Source: an uncultured Actinoplanes sp. (lineage in GTDB: Bacteria > Actinomycetota > Actinomycetes > Mycobacteriales > Micromonosporaceae). From it: a DNA stretch of 7,749 nucleotides. Below, one piece after another: positions 6,274-7,749 of this stretch; position 1 is the stretch's first letter, and each line of letters starts with the position of its first letter. The notes beneath the pieces were generated by a model that was not told the origin of the DNA, searched no databases, and worked only from the letters and a program-made list of their open reading frames with translations. Location: positions 1-7,749 of the forward strand of contig CAKUMG010000239.1 of NCBI GenBank assembly GCA_934667465.1, in the 5' to 3' direction. The position numbers and the translations under genes are program-made.

Positions 6274-6776
6274 CCAGGCTCGACCCACATTTGTGATGGC
6301 AATTACCTGCAGGTTTGCGCTTCCGATGCATTGGTTCATCCCGATATGCCCGGATACCGCGATGATCACGCATTCCACCGAACGGGCGACCGAGAGTCAC
6401 CGGAGCGGGCGAGGTGGCGCCGTTTTTGTGCGGCATCGGGGTTTGGCGTCACTCCATGCAACCAATGATCTCCCGTGCCGGGTGTTCTAAACCGGACACC
6501 GACGACGATCATGCCAATCGAGGATCAAAGGCGGCTGTCGTGGCGGGGTGGTGGGTGCAGACCGCCGCTCCCGCCGAGGGCCCACCACCCGGAGCCAGGG
6601 GCCTGGCGGCCCCGGAACGGCTCCGGCCGGCGGGCGACGTGCGTGAGTGGTTGCGCCCGGAAAACCGCCTGTGGCGCGCGCAACATCCCAGGAAGGCGTG
6701 TCGATCACCACATTCCCCGCTCCGCGCAGATGGCGCGAAACAGAGAGACCCGACATTCCGCCTGGCCGAAGCGCAC
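6274..6776. other. Non-coding stretch of about 500 bases between ctaB and the small gene
   Basis: No convincing gene. The open frames here have arginine/proline-rich or scrambled translations and no recognisable domains. The part around 6290-6400 is clearly less GC-rich than the rest and includes a perfect 10-base palindrome ACCTGCAGGT (6305-6314). A 10-base inverted repeat GGGTGGTGGG / CCCACCACCC (6546-6555 and 6581-6590, 25-base loop) and a short GCCAG/CTGGC hairpin near 6594-6607 lie in the GC-rich half. It may hold distal regulatory sequence or a small RNA, but nothing identifies one. Confidence 0.5.
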
Positions 6777-6804
6777 GAAAAAGGCGGGGACGCAGCCCCG
6801 CCTT
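6777..6804 (-). terminator. Intrinsic terminator after ctaB
   Basis: On the minus strand the 9-base stem AAGGCGGGG / CCCCGCCTT with a 6-base CTGCGT loop runs straight into TTTTTC. It starts 16 bases after the ctaB stop at 6821. A GC-rich stem plus an uninterrupted five-T run is a textbook Rho-independent terminator, the strongest in the window. Confidence 0.88.
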
Positions 6805-6820
6805 CCGTGGCACAGCCCGG

Positions 6821-7705
6821 TCAGATCAGCGCGTCCACCGCGACGGCGATGAACAGCACCGTCAGGTAGGTGATCGACCAGTGGAACAGCCGCATCGCCT
6901 TGAGCGGCTCCCCGCGGCGCGAGCGGCCCACCAGCCGGATCGCCTCCAGCAGGAACAGCCCGCCCGACACGACCGCCGTCACGCCGTAGATCCAGCCCAG
7001 CCCGAGCGTCTCGTCCAGCGGCCACGCGGCCAGCGAGGACACGATCGTCAGCACGGTGAACAGCAGGATCTCGGTGTTGACCCGGCGGGCCGTGCCCACC
7101 GTGGGCAGCATCGGGATGCCGGCCCGGGCGTAGTCGTCGCTGTACTTGATCGCGAGCGGGTAGAAGTGCGGCATCTGCCAGAAGAAGACGACCGCGAACA
7201 GCGCCCAGGCGACCGGGCTCAGCGTGCCCGTGACCGCGGCCCAGGCGATCAGCACCGGCGCCGCGCCGCAGACGCCGCCCCAGAACGTGTTCTGCGGGGT
7301 CCGGCGCTTGAGCCAGATCGTGTAGATCACGTCGTAGTAGAAGATCGACGCCGCCGTCATGGCCGTGGCCAGCCAGTTCGTGAACGTCGCCATCAGCGCG
7401 AGCGAGACGACGGTGAGCACCGTGCCGAAGATCAGGACCGCGCGCGGGGTGAGCGTGTGGGTGGCCAGCGGGCGCCGCTTGGTGCGCCGCATGATCTTGT
7501 CGATGTCGCGGTCGATGTAGCAGTTGAACGTGCTCGCGGCGCCGGCGGCGAGCCCGCCGCCGACCAGGACGACGACCATGAGGCCGAGATCGGGCCATCC
7601 GCCGGCCGCCAGCATCATCGCCGGGATCGTCGTCGCGGTCGTGTGGGGCGAGCGGCGGCTCGTCGCCCGGGGCGGGCCGGCGGGCGCGGTGGCCGACGTG
7701 GCCAT
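6821..7705 (-). CDS. ctaB: Protoheme IX farnesyltransferase (heme O synthase), 5' end replaced
   Basis: UbiA-superfamily membrane prenyltransferase that attaches a farnesyl chain to heme B to make heme O, the substrate of CtaA. The open frame gives 294 residues. Genuine family sequence runs from about residue 25 ([14 protein letters not shown]). First Asp-rich motif N61-CYI-D65-RDI-D69, then [11 protein letters not shown] (72-82); [22 protein letters not shown] (123-144); [27 protein letters not shown] (174-200) with the second Asp-containing loop; and several further hydrophobic helices to the C-terminus. Residues 1-24 are not CtaB: the usual start of helix I (an xLTKPRxxxLLL-type segment) is missing, and those codons are the antisense of an lgt fragment. 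The ATG at 7705 directly follows an in-frame TAG and is probably not a native start. Loss of the KPR segment would probably impair the enzyme if the junction is real. Confidence 0.88.
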   Translation of the reverse strand: MATSATAPAGPPRATSRRSPHTTATTIPAMMLAAGGWPDLGLMVVVLVGGGLAAGAASTFNCYIDRDIDKIMRRTKRRPLATHTLTPRAVLIFGTVLTVVSLALMATFTNWLATAMTAASIFYYDVIYTIWLKRRTPQNTFWGGVCGAAPVLIAWAAVTGTLSPVAWALFAVVFFWQMPHFYPLAIKYSDDYARAGIPMLPTVGTARRVNTEILLFTVLTIVSSLAAWPLDETLGLGWIYGVTAVVSGGLFLLEAIRLVGRSRRGEPLKAMRLFHWSITYLTVLFIAVAVDALI

Positions 7706-7749
7706 CTACGCGGTGCCGTTCGGCCTGATCGGTGGCCGGCTGTACCACG
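7611..7749 (+). CDS. lgt: Lgt (prolipoprotein diacylglyceryl transferase) fragment, both ends missing
   Basis: The plus-strand frame from 7611 reads [20 protein letters not shown], then [18 protein letters not shown] and LIGGRLYH up to the window edge. This is the first-helix and DIAxWAVPFGLxGGRLYH region of Lgt, the membrane enzyme that transfers diacylglycerol from phosphatidylglycerol to the lipobox cysteine of prelipoproteins. The usual start of Lgt (a PxPSxGVWxxGPxPLRAYAL-type region) is absent; it is replaced by antisense ctaB. The frame stays open back to an ATG at 7578, but residues before 7611 do not look like Lgt. It ends at the window edge, before the catalytic region. It is a gene fragment created by the junction, not an independent short gene. 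Confidence 0.85.

Noticed and set aside
6414..6869. Plus-strand frames 6414-6869 and 6475-6852, and minus frame 6487-6813, as small genes.
   Set aside because: Low-complexity R/P/A-rich translations with no recognisable domain. The plus-strand frames also run across the ctaB terminator and into the 3' end of ctaB.
7634..7705. The first 24 residues of the ctaB frame as a genuine cytosolic N-terminus.
   Set aside because: The codons are exactly antisense to a clear Lgt segment, and the expected CtaB helix I start is missing.
1..7749. CRISPR array, tRNA, rRNA, transposase gene or defence genes.
   Set aside because: No regularly spaced repeats, no recognisable tRNA or rRNA sequence and no transposase or defence-type protein were seen.

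Overview
The window is high-GC DNA with the gene order and gene types of an actinobacterium: an actinomycete-type suf operon (sufR-sufB-sufD-Rieske-sufC-sufS), a divergent ctaA, GTG starts and apparently leaderless promoters. A Pseudonocardiales-like source is a guess from overall feel, not something the sequence proves.

Layout. Positions 1-4854, minus strand, hold an iron-sulfur cluster assembly operon read right to left: sufR (4854-4102), sufB (4105-2684), sufD (2556-1423), a small Rieske ferredoxin (1419-1087), sufC (1090-326) and the first 108 codons of sufS (324-1, cut by the window edge). The genes overlap by 4 bases or sit 1-3 bases apart, except for a 127-base gap between sufB and sufD. 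That gap carries an 80-base element with perfect 17-base inverted arms. Positions 4855-4970 are a divergent promoter region. A -35/-10 pair and a candidate SufR operator face sufR, and a -10 faces ctaA (4971-5894, plus strand, heme A synthase). ctaA ends in two adjacent hairpins, the larger of which can also end transcription of a converging 98-codon gene of unknown function (6238-5942, minus). Positions 6239-6776 look non-coding, apart from that gene's promoter. A strong intrinsic terminator (6777-6804) follows ctaB (minus, heme O synthase).

The right end is abnormal. ctaB homology stops near 7634. From about 7611 to the edge, the plus strand encodes an internal N-terminal piece of Lgt (prolipoprotein diacylglyceryl transferase). 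The two gene fragments share about 20 bases at the joint. This is either a real rearrangement or, at least as likely, an assembly or amplification chimera. The first 24 codons of the open ctaB frame are antisense lgt.

How the genes work together. SufS supplies persulfide sulfur, SufBCD is the ATP-driven scaffold and SufR is the Fe-S-sensing repressor of the operon. CtaB and CtaA successively convert heme B to heme O and heme A for aa3-type cytochrome oxidase. The shared promoter region could couple Fe-S supply to respiratory heme supply, which is an inference. I found no defence system, CRISPR array, tRNA or rRNA. The most unusual features are the sufB-sufD inverted-repeat element and the ctaB/lgt junction.
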